Part shown: in pieces, positions 27,480 to 37,018 of the stretch
Numbering within the stretch: the stretch's first letter is position 1
Layout of the letters: every line of letters begins with the position of its first letter
Assembly: GCA_902633185.1 (NCBI GenBank)
Contig: CACPFN010000008.1
Coordinates: 1 to 45,218, forward strand
Source: an uncultured Pelagibacteraceae bacterium
GTDB taxonomy: Bacteria; Pseudomonadota; Alphaproteobacteria; Pelagibacterales; Pelagibacteraceae
DNA length: 45,218 nucleotides
Direction: 5' to 3'
Position numbers and translations under genes: made by a program
Notes under the pieces: generated by a model
The model's input: only the letters and a program-made list of their open reading frames with translations
Told to the model about the DNA's origin: nothing
The model's database searches: none

Positions 27480-28052
27480 ATGGAAATTCTTATTTTATCA
27501 CTTTTATCATATTTATTAGGTTCTATTCCTTTTGGTTTTTTATTAACACAAATTTTTTTAAAAAAAGACATAAGAGAAACAGGATCGGGTAATATAGGCG
27601 CCACCAATGTTTTAAGAACTGGTAATAAATTTTTAGGTTACTCAACTTTATTACTAGACATTTTAAAAGCGGTTTTGCCTATAATTTATGTTAAATTAAA
27701 TTATCCAGAATTTATTTACATTTGTTCATTATCTGTTTTTTTAGGACATGTTTTTCCAATATGGTTAAAATTTAAAGGTGGTAAAGGTGTTGCAACATAT
27801 GTTGGAATGTTGATTATTTTAAATTATTTTTTGGGTATTGTTTTTGGTATTGTTTGGGTAATTACATATTTAATATCTAAATACTCATCATTAGGATCAA
27901 TTCTTGGATCATTAAGTGTTCCTATTTTTATATTTTTTTATAGCAATGATAACATTATGTTTTACTTCATAATGTTTATTTTAATTTTTTACACTCATAG
28001 AGAAAACGTTAAACGCTTGATAAATAAAGAAGAAACTAAGACAAAAATTTAA
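27480..28052 (+). CDS. plsY: Acyl-phosphate:glycerol-3-phosphate acyltransferase PlsY
   Basis: PlsY is the membrane enzyme that acylates glycerol 3-phosphate from acyl phosphate, the first step of phospholipid synthesis with PlsX. The 190-residue protein has about five to six hydrophobic segments. The three conserved loops are present: LLGSIPFGFLL with GSGNIGATNVLR, FKGGKGVATYVG, and THRENVKRL near the C terminus. It starts immediately after the PyrC-like stop. The 40-nt gap to topA leaves no room for dprA, which separates plsY and topA in many alphaproteobacteria. Confidence 0.96.
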   Translation: MEILILSLLSYLLGSIPFGFLLTQIFLKKDIRETGSGNIGATNVLRTGNKFLGYSTLLLDILKAVLPIIYVKLNYPEFIYICSLSVFLGHVFPIWLKFKGGKGVATYVGMLIILNYFLGIVFGIVWVITYLISKYSSLGSILGSLSVPIFIFFYSNDNIMFYFIMFILIFYTHRENVKRLINKEETKTKI

Positions 28053-28059
28053 TAATTTG

Positions 28060-28072
28060 ACAGTTTAACTGT
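28060..28072. promoter_or_regulatory. Short inverted repeat between plsY and topA
   Basis: ACAGTT-T-AACTGT is a perfect 6-1-6 dyad in the 40-nt gap, followed by TTTT (28072-28075). As a hairpin it would have only a 5-bp stem and 3-nt loop, so it is a poor terminator. A small operator or promoter element for topA is equally possible. Confidence 0.25.
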
Positions 28073-28092
28073 TTTAAGTACGTTCTCTAAAT

Positions 28093-30660
28093 ATGAATCT
28101 AGTAATCGTTGAAAGTCCAGCAAAAGCAAAAACAATTAATAAATATTTAGGATCAGATTATACGGTTCTTGCAAGCTATGGACATATAAGAGATCTGCCG
28201 TCGAAAAATGGTTCTGTTGATCCTGAAAATGATTTTAAAATGATTTGGGAAGTAGATAGTTTTTCAAAAAAATATTTAAAAGAAATTACAGATAGTGCTA
28301 AAGATTCAAAAAAAATTATTCTAGCTACTGACCCTGATAGAGAAGGTGAAGCAATAGCTTGGCATGTAAAAGAGTTTCTTGAAGAAAAAAAATTATTAAA
28401 AGATAAAGAAGTTGAAAGAGTTGTTTTCAACGAAATAACAAAAAAAGCAGTTACAAATGGAATAGATAATCCAAGAAAAATAGAGCCACATTTAGTTGAT
28501 GCTTATATGGCAAGAAGAGCTCTAGATTATCTAGTGGGTTTTAATATCTCCCCCATTCTATGGACAAAATTACCAGGTTCTAAATCAGCTGGTCGAGTTC
28601 AGTCTGTAGCTCTAAGACTTTTAACCGAACGAGAACAGGAAATAGAAGTTTTTAAACCAAAAGAATTTTGGACTTTAAATATAATTTTTAAAAATAACAA
28701 AAATGAAAAAATAAATACAACTATTTCACAATTAGATGGAAATAAGGTTGAAAAATTTTCATTTAAAAACAAACAAGATATTAATGACGCTTTATCGAAA
28801 ATAAAAAATAAAAAATATAAAATAACAGATATTAGTTCAAAAACTTATAACAGAAATCCATCAGGACCTTTTACTACATCAACATTACAACAAACAGCAT
28901 CGAGTAAACTTGGTTTTGGAGCATCAAGGACAATGCAAATTGCTCAAAGACTATATCAAGGAATTGATATTGAAGGTGAAACCGTAGGATTAATTACTTA
29001 TATGAGAACAGATGGAACTAATATTTCAAAAGATGCGATAACATCTTTCAGAGATTTTATAATGCAGAATTATGGTGATAAATATTTACCAGAACAACCT
29101 CTAAATTATAGTGGCAAAAAAGCAAAGAATGCTCAAGAAGCTCACGAAGCTATACGTCCAACAGAAATAATTAGAAAACCAGAAGATATGAAAAAATACT
29201 TAAGTACTGATCAATATAAACTTTATAGTTTAATATGGTCTAGATCTTTATCATCACAAATGCAGTCAGCAAAATTTGATAGAAAAACTATTACCATCAA
29301 CTCAGATGATGATAAAAATATATTCAAATCTAGTGGTTCAACATTAAAATTTGATGGTTTCCTTAAACTGTATAAGATCGATGAAAATAATGATGACAAT
29401 GAAAATATTTTGCCAGATGTTGAAAAAGGTGATGTAATGTTTGAAGATCATATTGATGAACAGCACTATACACAACCACCCCCTAGATATTCAGAGGCAA
29501 GTCTAGTTAAAAAATTAGAGGAGCTAGGAATTGGAAGACCATCTACTTATGCAAGTATTATTTCAGTAATAGCTAATAGAGGTTATGCTGACATAAATAA
29601 TAAAAGATTTTTCCCAACTGATAGAGGAAAATTACTTTCTGCTTTTTTAGAAAAATTATTTACCAAATATGTTGATTATGATTTTACTGCAAAATTAGAA
29701 GATCAATTAGATGATATAACATCAGGTAAGGAAAATTGGATAAAAGTTCTAGAAAACTTTTGGAAAGACTTTAATTCTAATGTTTCAGGTGTGAAAGAAA
29801 AAAGAACCAGGGAAGTATTAGACCTATTAAATGAAAGTCTTGGATCACTAATATTTGAGGTCGATAAGGATGGAAATATTGATAGAAAATGCAAGCTTTG
29901 TGAGACTGGTCAATTAAGTTTAAAAAATAGTTTTAGAGGTGGTGCTTTTATTGGTTGTTCAAATTATCCAGACTGCAAATTCACAAGACCACTATCAAAA
30001 TCTAAAGCAGCACAACAATTGACACTAGCAGAACCTAAATTCATTGGAAAAAATGATAAAGGTAAAGATATTTTTCTTAAAAATGGAAGATTTGGTCCAT
30101 ATTTGCAATTTGAAAAAGAAATCATAGAGGAAGATGAAAAAACTAAAAAGAAAAAAAGAAAATTGAAGAAAGAAGAAAATAATTTAAAAAATGTTTCTAT
30201 CCCTAAAGGAATTGAGATTGAAAATATTGATTTAGAAAAGGCAAAATACTTATGCTCATTACCATTAAGTTTAGGTAAAAATCCTGAAAATGATAAGGAT
30301 ATTACTGTGAATGTTGGAAGATTTGGTCCTTACCTTAAATGTGAAAATAAATCTGCCAGACTAGAAAATATCGACGAATTATTCACAATTGGATTAAATA
30401 GAGCTGTTACATTAATTGCTGAAGCTAAACCAGGAAGAATTTCATCATCAATGATAAAAGACTTAGGAGAACACCCTGAAGATAAAAAGCCAGTTAGAAT
30501 CATGAAAGGTCAATATGGTCCTTACATTAAATACAAATCATTAAATGCGACTATACCTGAAGAAAAAGATCCTATTGAATTAACTATGGAAGAAGCATTA
30601 ATTTTAATTGAGAAAAGAAAAGAATACGATAGAAATAAAAAGAAAAAGAAAGGCAAATAA
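28093..30660 (+). CDS. topA: DNA topoisomerase I
   Basis: TopA relaxes negative supercoils by transient single-strand breaks. The 855-residue protein has the TOPRIM domain (LVIVESPAKAKTINKYLG, then ILATDPDREGEAIAWH) and the catalytic Tyr303 in GLITYMRTDGT. EAHEAIRPTE and GIGRPSTYASI follow. The C-terminal part has one Cys4 zinc finger (CKLC...GCSNYPDCKF) and then three Gly-Pro-Tyr repeats (RFGPYLQFE, RFGPYLKCE, QYGPYIKYK) before a lysine-rich tail. The repeat organisation is typical of alphaproteobacteria. The stop overlaps the RidA-family start by 1 nt. Confidence 0.98.
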   Translation: MNLVIVESPAKAKTINKYLGSDYTVLASYGHIRDLPSKNGSVDPENDFKMIWEVDSFSKKYLKEITDSAKDSKKIILATDPDREGEAIAWHVKEFLEEKKLLKDKEVERVVFNEITKKAVTNGIDNPRKIEPHLVDAYMARRALDYLVGFNISPILWTKLPGSKSAGRVQSVALRLLTEREQEIEVFKPKEFWTLNIIFKNNKNEKINTTISQLDGNKVEKFSFKNKQDINDALSKIKNKKYKITDISSKTYNRNPSGPFTTSTLQQTASSKLGFGASRTMQIAQRLYQGIDIEGETVGLITYMRTDGTNISKDAITSFRDFIMQNYGDKYLPEQPLNYSGKKAKNAQEAHEAIRPTEIIRKPEDMKKYLSTDQYKLYSLIWSRSLSSQMQSAKFDRKTITINSDDDKNIFKSSGSTLKFDGFLKLYKIDENNDDNENILPDVEKGDVMFEDHIDEQHYTQPPPRYSEASLVKKLEELGIGRPSTYASIISVIANRGYADINNKRFFPTDRGKLLSAFLEKLFTKYVDYDFTAKLEDQLDDITSGKENWIKVLENFWKDFNSNVSGVKEKRTREVLDLLNESLGSLIFEVDKDGNIDRKCKLCETGQLSLKNSFRGGAFIGCSNYPDCKFTRPLSKSKAAQQLTLAEPKFIGKNDKGKDIFLKNGRFGPYLQFEKEIIEEDEKTKKKKRKLKKEENNLKNVSIPKGIEIENIDLEKAKYLCSLPLSLGKNPENDKDITVNVGRFGPYLKCENKSARLENIDELFTIGLNRAVTLIAEAKPGRISSSMIKDLGEHPEDKKPVRIMKGQYGPYIKYKSLNATIPEEKDPIELTMEEALILIEKRKEYDRNKKKKKGK

Positions 30661-31121
30661 TGTCAGCAGATGAAAATTTAAAGAACTTAAATATCAAATT
30701 GCCAAAAGCAAATGATCCTGTTGGATCATATGCTGCTATTAGAATATCTGGAAATTTATTATACATATCAGGTCAAATATCAATTGATGAGAATGGAAAT
30801 TTAATTAAGGGAAAACTCGGAAAAGATTATAATACTGAACAAGGTTATGAGGCAGCTAAAAGATGTGCATTAAGTATAATATCTCAAGCGAAAAAAGCAT
30901 GTGGTGATGATTTGTCCAAAATTAAATCATGTTTGAAACTTACTGGATATGTTAATTCTACTGATGATTTTACTGAGCAGCCAAAAGTCATAAATGGAGC
31001 CTCAGATCTAATAAAAAGTGTATTTGATGAAGCTGGCTCACATGCAAGAGCTGCTGTCAGCACTAATAGCCTTCCATTGGGTGTTGCAGTTGAAGTTGAC
31101 GCAATATTTGATCTTAATTAA
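30660..31121 (+). CDS. RidA/YjgF family protein
   Basis: RidA-family proteins are trimeric; the archetype hydrolyses reactive enamine/imine intermediates made by PLP enzymes. The 153-residue protein is longer than archetypal RidA (about 128) and fits the subgroup with YISGQIS, the RCALSIISQAKKA helix, and the C-terminal HARAAVSTNSLPLGVAVEVDAIF, which has an arginine in place for carboxylate binding. Deaminase activity is plausible but not certain for this subgroup. It is coupled to topA by a TAATG junction, and its stop is adjacent to the ugd stop on the other strand. Confidence 0.85.
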   Translation: MSADENLKNLNIKLPKANDPVGSYAAIRISGNLLYISGQISIDENGNLIKGKLGKDYNTEQGYEAAKRCALSIISQAKKACGDDLSKIKSCLKLTGYVNSTDDFTEQPKVINGASDLIKSVFDEAGSHARAAVSTNSLPLGVAVEVDAIFDLN

Positions 31122-32411
31122 TTATCTACCAATACTAAAATAATTTATTTTATTTTTTTTCATTTCAGAGGTTGAGTAAAGATTTCTCATATCAAAAACT
31201 TTAAAATTTCTTTTTTTTGTAATTTTTTTAAAGTTGAGTTGCTTAAATTCATTCCATTCTGTATGAATAATTATTAAATCCGCACTTTTACAAGCATCTT
31301 TTATATTTTCAAAAAAGTTTATATTTTTAGATTTTAATTCCTTTTTCTTGCCAGTTGGTTCGTAATAATTTATATGTGCACCCTTCCTTGCCAAAGATGG
31401 TATCATTTTTAATGAAGAGGACTCTCTCATATCATCAGTACCTGGTTTAAAGGTAACACCCAAAAATGTAATATTTTTATTTTTAATTTTGTTATTCATT
31501 ATTTTGCTAATTTTATTTAATAATAAATTAGTTCTTTTATCATTTGAATTAATTACTGATTTTACAACTGAAAGATTTGTTTTAAATATTCGACCAGTTG
31601 AAACGAGTGCCCTTGTATCCTTTGGAAAACATGATCCACCATAGGCTGGGCCAGCTCGTAGAAATCTGCTTCCAATCCTTTCATCTAGACCCATGCCAAT
31701 TGCAACTTCTTTAACGTTTATATTTGATTTTTCACATAAATTGGCTATTTCATTAATAAATGTAATTTTAGTTGCTAAAAAAGCGTTTGATGCATATTTA
31801 ATTAGCTCTGCTGATCTTCTAGAAGTATGAAAATATCTTCCACCCTTTTTAATTAAAGGTAGATATAATTTTTTCATAATTTTATTTGCTTTATTGCTGC
31901 TTGTACCGACAATAACTCTATCTGGAAATTGAAAATCTCTAATAGCTTCACCTTCTCTTAAAAATTCAGGATTGGATACAACATCAAACTTATTTTTATT
32001 TTTATTTGATTTTAAGATTTTTGTTATTTTATCACCTGTGGTCACTGGAACTGTAGATTTAGTAACTATTATTTTATACCTATTTAGATTAGATTTTATA
32101 CTTTTGGTAACATTAAATACATATTTCAAATCAGCTTTATTATTTTTGGTCGGAGTTCCAACACAAATAAATATGATATCTGATTTTTTTATTGAGCTAG
32201 AAATATCGGTTGTAAATAAAAGTCTTTTTTTTTTTAAATTTCTTACAACCAATTCTTGAAGACCAGGTTCATAAATCGGTATTGTTCCTTTATTCAATTT
32301 TTCTATAATTTCTCTATTAATATCAACACATGTAACTGTATTGCCTAAATCAGAAAAACAAGCTCCACTAACCAAACCAACATAACCAGATCCTATAATG
32401 CAAATTTTCAT
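31122..32411 (-). CDS. ugd: UDP-glucose 6-dehydrogenase
   Basis: Ugd oxidizes UDP-glucose to UDP-glucuronate with two NAD+. The 429-residue protein has the N-terminal NAD-binding motif IGSGYVGLVSGACFSDLG and TKSTVPVTTG. The catalytic Cys261 is in GPAYGGSCFPKDTRAL. The C-terminal UDP-binding domain includes LGVTFKPGTDDMRESSSL and HTEWNEF. It overlaps galU by 4 nt, and the two genes together make UDP-glucuronate from glucose 1-phosphate for cell-surface glycans. The 3' end meets the RidA-family gene with no spacer. Confidence 0.96.
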   Translation of the reverse strand: MKICIIGSGYVGLVSGACFSDLGNTVTCVDINREIIEKLNKGTIPIYEPGLQELVVRNLKKKRLLFTTDISSSIKKSDIIFICVGTPTKNNKADLKYVFNVTKSIKSNLNRYKIIVTKSTVPVTTGDKITKILKSNKNKNKFDVVSNPEFLREGEAIRDFQFPDRVIVGTSSNKANKIMKKLYLPLIKKGGRYFHTSRRSAELIKYASNAFLATKITFINEIANLCEKSNINVKEVAIGMGLDERIGSRFLRAGPAYGGSCFPKDTRALVSTGRIFKTNLSVVKSVINSNDKRTNLLLNKISKIMNNKIKNKNITFLGVTFKPGTDDMRESSSLKMIPSLARKGAHINYYEPTGKKKELKSKNINFFENIKDACKSADLIIIHTEWNEFKQLNFKKITKKRNFKVFDMRNLYSTSEMKKNKINYFSIGR

Positions 32412-33223
32412 AACTTAGAAATTTCAATTCCTGATTTAATATAACCTTTCAAAGACCCACAATCTAAATAATTACCTGCAAATTTATGTCCAATAAATAA
32501 ATATTGATCTAATATCATTCTTCTTATTGCATCTGTAATATGTATTTCTCCACCTTTACCTTTTTTTTGATTTTTTAAATAATGAAAAATTTTTTTTGAT
32601 AAAATGTATCTACCTATAACTGCGTTATTTGAAGGAGCATCATTAGCATTAGGTTTTTCAATTACATCTGCAATTTTAAAATTTAATTTGTCAATATCTT
32701 TTTTAATTGAATAAATTCCCCAACGATCTACATTATTTTTTTTAACTTTCATGCTAGCCATTACAGATCCTTTTAATTTTTTATGAATTTTTATCATATC
32801 TTTTGAACAATTCTTTTTCATAATTAAATCATCAGGTAACAGCATTAAAAAATAATCATTTTTTATAAACTTTTTTGTTTTGAGTACAGCATCACCAGTT
32901 CCCATGGGTTTATTTTGATAAACAAATTTAATTTTTTTTCTAAAAAAAAGAATTTTTTTATACTCTTTAATTATTCTGGGATCTTTCTTTTTTTTTATAA
33001 TTGATTTGTAAAAATTATCATTATTGAAATATTTTTTTATCATCTCTTTTTTTTTTGAAATAATAAAAATTATTTCACTTACACCAGCCTCAATACATTC
33101 ATCTAAAATATACTCAATACCTGGTTTCCCATTTATTGGAAGCAGTTCTTTAGGAAAAACACTTGTCAAAGGTAGCAAACGTGTACCCAAACCAGCAAGA
33201 GGAATAATAGCTTGTTTAATCAT
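32408..33223 (-). CDS. galU: UTP-glucose-1-phosphate uridylyltransferase
   Basis: GalU makes UDP-glucose from UTP and glucose 1-phosphate. The 271-residue protein starts with the nucleotidyltransferase signature QAIIPLAGLGTRLLPLT and FPKELLPINGKPGIEYIL. KPMGTGDAVL (uridine binding), LPDDLI, VIEKPNANDAPSN and GRYILS follow. It is slightly shorter than the usual 290-300 residues. It is the first gene of a two-gene run with ugd and is divergent from panC across 34 nt. Confidence 0.95.
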   Translation of the reverse strand: MIKQAIIPLAGLGTRLLPLTSVFPKELLPINGKPGIEYILDECIEAGVSEIIFIISKKKEMIKKYFNNDNFYKSIIKKKKDPRIIKEYKKILFFRKKIKFVYQNKPMGTGDAVLKTKKFIKNDYFLMLLPDDLIMKKNCSKDMIKIHKKLKGSVMASMKVKKNNVDRWGIYSIKKDIDKLNFKIADVIEKPNANDAPSNNAVIGRYILSKKIFHYLKNQKKGKGGEIHITDAIRRMILDQYLFIGHKFAGNYLDCGSLKGYIKSGIEISKL

Positions 33224-33257
33224 TAAGATGTTTTACTTATAATCATATTTATTAAAA

Positions 33258-34061
33258 ATGAAAATTTTAAAAAATATTTTTGAACTAAATAAGGCAGTAA
33301 AAAATTACAAAAATGTTGGATTTGTACCTACAATGGGGGGAATTCATAAAGGCCACGTATCTTTAATAGAAATTTCACAAAAAAATAACAAAGAAACGAT
33401 AGTAAGTATTTTTGTGAATCCAACACAATTTAATCAAAAAAAAGATTTTAAGAATTATCCTAGGAACATAAGAAAAGATATTTCAATATTAAAAAAACTA
33501 AAAGTTAATTATTTGTTTTTACCCGAGGTCAATGAAATATATAAAAATAGAATAAAGAATTTTAAACTTAATAAATCTGATAAAATTTTATGTGCTAAAT
33601 ATAGAAAAGGTCATTTTGAAGGTGTATTAAAAGTTATGAATAGATTGTTATCTATTGTTAAATCTAAGTATGTTTATATGGGTGAAAAAGATTTTCAACA
33701 ATACATGTTAATCAAAAGAGTATTAGGTAAAAAATATAAAATAAATATTGTTGGCTGTCCTACCATTCGAGAAAATAATAAAATTGCTTTATCCACAAGA
33801 AACAAATTGTTAAATAAATCATCTATAAAAAAAGCATCAAAAATAGCTATGAAATTAGATAAATTAAAAAGATTATCAAAAACAAATAAATATGTGGATT
33901 TATCAAAATATAAATATGAGCTTGAAAATAAATTTAAAATTAAAATTGATTATCTTGAATTTAGAGATGAGAAAAAAATGAAATTAAATAATTTTAAATC
34001 TAAATATAGACTATATATTGCCTATCATATTAATGGAGTAAGATTAATTGATAATTTTTGA
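33258..34061 (+). CDS. panC: Pantothenate synthetase
   Basis: PanC joins pantoate and beta-alanine with ATP to give pantothenate. The 267-residue protein has FVPTMGGIHKGHVSLI (the HxGH motif of the nucleotidyltransferase fold), VSIFVNPTQFN, RKGHFEGVLKVMNRL, YMGEKDFQQYMLI and ALSTRN. The usual PTMGALHEGH is PTMGGIHKGH here. panB is not adjacent. The stop is directly followed by the convergent mgtE stop. Confidence 0.95.
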   Translation: MKILKNIFELNKAVKNYKNVGFVPTMGGIHKGHVSLIEISQKNNKETIVSIFVNPTQFNQKKDFKNYPRNIRKDISILKKLKVNYLFLPEVNEIYKNRIKNFKLNKSDKILCAKYRKGHFEGVLKVMNRLLSIVKSKYVYMGEKDFQQYMLIKRVLGKKYKINIVGCPTIRENNKIALSTRNKLLNKSSIKKASKIAMKLDKLKRLSKTNKYVDLSKYKYELENKFKIKIDYLEFRDEKKMKLNNFKSKYRLYIAYHINGVRLIDNF

Positions 34062-35435
34062 TTATAAAAAATAAGCTCCCACACCTAAGAAAGATACAAA
34101 TCCAATTACATCTGTTATTGTTGTAACAAATACACTAGAAGAAATTGCCGGATCAATTTTCATTTTATTTAATGTTACAGGGACTAGAATACCAAAAAGA
34201 CCAGCAACTATCATAGTTAAAACCATTGAAATTGAAATTATTAAGGAGAGTTGGATATCATTAAACCATAGTTGAACTATCAAAGAGCTTATAATTGCAA
34301 AAATAACTCCATTTAAAACTCCAATATTGAATTCTTTAATAATATTATTCGTAAAATTATTTTTTGTTAAATCTTGTGTCGCTAAAGATCTTACTGTGAC
34401 AGCCAATGTTTGCATGCCAGCATTACCACCCATTGATGCTACAATTGGCATTAAAAAAGCCAATACTACCATTTGCTCTATAGTAGCTCCAAATAGACTA
34501 ATGCAATAAGTTGCTAGAAAAGCAGTAAACAAGTTTAATAACAACCAATTAAATCTTCTCTTTGTTTTTGTTATTACTCCATCAGTTATTTCTTCGTCAC
34601 CTACTCCAGCTAATCTAAGTGCGTCCTCTTCAGCTTCCTCTTTTAATACTGTTAGAACATCATCATAAGCTATCATCCCGACTAATTTGTCAGACTTATC
34701 TACTACAGCAGCTGAACTCAAATTATAATTCTCAAATAAATTACCGACTTCCTCTCTATCCATATCAACCGGTATTAGTGTTTGAGATTCAGCCATAATA
34801 GACATCATTTTTGTGTCTCTTGGAGTTCTTAATACTCTTGATGAAGGAACTGTACCAATGGGTTTAAATTCTTGATCAACTATAAATATTTCTAGAAATT
34901 CTTCAGGAAGTTCTTTATTTTCTCTTAAATAGTCTATTGTTTGTCCTACAGACCAATTACTTGGTATAGCTGTAAATTCACGCTGCATTAATCTAGCAGC
35001 AGAGTCTTCTGGATAACTTAAACTTTCAAGTAATGCAAATCGGTCTTTTGGTGGTAATGAGCTAAGAATTGTATTTTTATCTTTTTCATCAACATTTTCT
35101 AAAATCTTAATTGCATCATCTGACTCTAAATTTTTAAGTATGTTAACTATTGAGTCAGATGATAAATAAGCAATCATCTCAGACTGAATCGACTCATTTA
35201 ATTCAATAAAAACTTCAGGATCAACTTTGAAACTATTTAATTTTATTAAATTTTCTCTATCATTTTGACTTAAATGTTCAATTATGTCGGCGGCATCTGC
35301 TGGATGCATAGCATTGAACGAATTTGTAATAAATTCAGCGTCATTTGTGGCAATTTTATCTGTGACAACTTTGATGAATTCTTTGTTAAATTCAAAGTTA
35401 ACTTTTTTATCTTTTAATTTTTTCACTATAGTCAT
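34062..35435 (-). CDS. mgtE: Magnesium transporter MgtE
   Basis: MgtE is a gated Mg2+ channel of the inner membrane. The 457-residue protein has the cytosolic N domain (about 10-140, with HPADAADIIEHL and LPPKDRFALLESLSYPEDSAARLM), two CBS domains (about 145-270) and five membrane helices from about 290. The conserved pore segment MPIVASMGGNAGMQTLAVTVR is present. It is a single gene, convergent with panC and divergent from lipB. Confidence 0.95.
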   Translation of the reverse strand: MTIVKKLKDKKVNFEFNKEFIKVVTDKIATNDAEFITNSFNAMHPADAADIIEHLSQNDRENLIKLNSFKVDPEVFIELNESIQSEMIAYLSSDSIVNILKNLESDDAIKILENVDEKDKNTILSSLPPKDRFALLESLSYPEDSAARLMQREFTAIPSNWSVGQTIDYLRENKELPEEFLEIFIVDQEFKPIGTVPSSRVLRTPRDTKMMSIMAESQTLIPVDMDREEVGNLFENYNLSSAAVVDKSDKLVGMIAYDDVLTVLKEEAEEDALRLAGVGDEEITDGVITKTKRRFNWLLLNLFTAFLATYCISLFGATIEQMVVLAFLMPIVASMGGNAGMQTLAVTVRSLATQDLTKNNFTNNIIKEFNIGVLNGVIFAIISSLIVQLWFNDIQLSLIISISMVLTMIVAGLFGILVPVTLNKMKIDPAISSSVFVTTITDVIGFVSFLGVGAYFL

Positions 35436-35455
35436 AAAATTTACCTATAATTTAG

Positions 35456-35485
35456 TTGGCACTATTAATACAAAATAAAAATAAT
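35456..35485 (+). promoter_or_regulatory. Possible lipB promoter
   Basis: TTGGCA (35456-35461) and AATAAT (35480-35485) with an 18-nt spacer resemble a sigma-70 promoter in the 61-nt gap between divergent mgtE and lipB. It would give a leader of only a few nucleotides before the lipB ATG at 35497. In such AT-rich DNA chance matches are common, so this is weak. Confidence 0.25.
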
Positions 35486-35496
35486 ACAAATTTATA

Positions 35497-36120
35497 ATGA
35501 CAATAGAGATCAAAAAGTCAGTAAAACCAATAAAATATAAATCTGCGATAGATATAATTGAAGATAGATTGGAGCAAATCAAAGTAAATAAAAATAAAGA
35601 ACTTATTTGGATACTTGAACATGAAGAGATTTATACTGGTGGAACAAGTTTTAATGAAAATGAGATTTTAGATAAATCCATAAACTTTATTAAAACGAAT
35701 AGAGGAGGAAAAATAACATATCATGGTCCTGGTCAATTAGTTTTTTATTTTGTGATTGACTTAAACAAAAGAGGTAAGAATATAAAAAAAATTATAACTG
35801 CAATTGAAAGGACAATTATAGATACTCTAAAAAATTACGATATTAAGTGTTTTGCTGATAGAAAAAATATTGGAATTTGGTTTGAGCACAAATCTGGTAA
35901 AATAGATAAAATTGCAGCAATAGGAATAAAAGTAAAGAAGTGGATCGCTTATCACGGTTTTGCATTAAATATTTCTAATGATCTTAATGTTTATAAAAAG
36001 ATAGTTCCATGTGGAATTAGAGATAGAGGGGTTTCAAATTTAATAAAGATCAAAAAACAAAATTATAAAAATATTGAGAATGATTTGATAAAGAATTTTC
36101 TATCAAATATTAAAAATTAA
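35497..36120 (+). CDS. lipB: Lipoyl(octanoyl) transferase
   Basis: LipB moves octanoyl from acyl carrier protein to lipoyl domains, the first step of protein lipoylation. The 207-residue protein has the signature [18 protein letters not shown]. The catalytic Lys follows in [22 protein letters not shown], and the acyl-accepting Cys in [13 protein letters not shown]. It is a single gene whose last 11 nt overlap the convergent pseudouridine synthase gene. Confidence 0.95.
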   Translation: MTIEIKKSVKPIKYKSAIDIIEDRLEQIKVNKNKELIWILEHEEIYTGGTSFNENEILDKSINFIKTNRGGKITYHGPGQLVFYFVIDLNKRGKNIKKIITAIERTIIDTLKNYDIKCFADRKNIGIWFEHKSGKIDKIAAIGIKVKKWIAYHGFALNISNDLNVYKKIVPCGIRDRGVSNLIKIKKQNYKNIENDLIKNFLSNIKN

Positions 36121-37018
36121 GTCTTTTAGTTTTTAACATGTTTCTGAAATAATCTGGAGGCGTGGCTCTAAAAGTATATTTTTTCTCATTTATTTTAAAT
36201 TTTATTTCATAGGAATGTAACATTAGATTTTTATTATATATTTTTGAGTTATTTGTTGAATTATATTTTTTATCACCAATAATAGAATTTCCTAAATTAA
36301 ATAATTGTTTTCTTAGTTGGTGTTTTCTTCCTGTAATTGGATTTAGCTGTATAAAGGTCGCATTATTATTTTTATCTAAGATTTCATATTTTGTTTCAGC
36401 TTTTTCAACAATTTTTTTTTTATTTTCAAATCTTATCAAATCATCTTTTATCACACCTTTATCAAATAAGATTAATTCACCATTGCATATCGCTAAATAG
36501 GTTTTATAAACCTTTCTTAATCTAAAAAGTGAAGTTAGCAGTTGGGCTGTTTCTCTATTCTTTGCAATTACAAAAACACCCGAAGTATCCTTATCTAATC
36601 TATGAACAGAATAAGGTTTCTCATCTCTAAACAAATTACTTTTTGCAAATATATCAATTATATTCTTCTTAGATTTTGTGCCACCCTGTACTGAAATTCC
36701 TGATTGTTTATTTAGAACTACAAAATTATCATTATTTTCAATTATTAAATCTTCGTTTTCTTTTATAATTTCATTGCTAGGATTATATTTTTCCTTACTT
36801 TGCTTGATATTTTTTTTAAATTCAAAGTTATGTAATTCAATTTTGTCGTTAAATTGAATTTTTTTTGAACTTTTAATTTTTTTTTTATTTAACTTAATTC
36901 TTCCATTTCTCAGATTTTTTTCAATTAAACTTTGTGGAATTTGACCAAAATGATTTCTCAAAAATCTATCAATACGCATTCCATTGAACGTCTTATCAAC
37001 GTTTAATAGCTTTTTCAT
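36110..37018 (-). CDS. rluC: RluA-family 23S rRNA pseudouridine synthase, RluC type
   Basis: The 302-residue protein has an N-terminal S4 RNA-binding domain (about 12-65, [26 protein letters not shown]) and a catalytic RluA/RluC/RluD domain. The active Asp142 is in [18 protein letters not shown]. The [10 protein letters not shown] and [10 protein letters not shown] motifs follow. E. coli RluC modifies uridines 955, 2504 and 2580; the exact targets here are inferred from similarity only, and RluD is an alternative. It overlaps rplQ by 4 nt at the end of the ribosomal-protein run. Confidence 0.85.
   Translation of the reverse strand: MKKLLNVDKTFNGMRIDRFLRNHFGQIPQSLIEKNLRNGRIKLNKKKIKSSKKIQFNDKIELHNFEFKKNIKQSKEKYNPSNEIIKENEDLIIENNDNFVVLNKQSGISVQGGTKSKKNIIDIFAKSNLFRDEKPYSVHRLDKDTSGVFVIAKNRETAQLLTSLFRLRKVYKTYLAICNGELILFDKGVIKDDLIRFENKKKIVEKAETKYEILDKNNNATFIQLNPITGRKHQLRKQLFNLGNSIIGDKKYNSTNNSKIYNKNLMLHSYEIKFKINEKKYTFRATPPDYFRNMLKTKRLNF

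Noticed and set aside
28060-28075. Dyad plus TTTT after plsY as an intrinsic terminator
   Set aside because: The stem is about 5 bp of mixed pairs with a 3-nt loop and four T's, too weak. It is listed only as a possible regulatory repeat.
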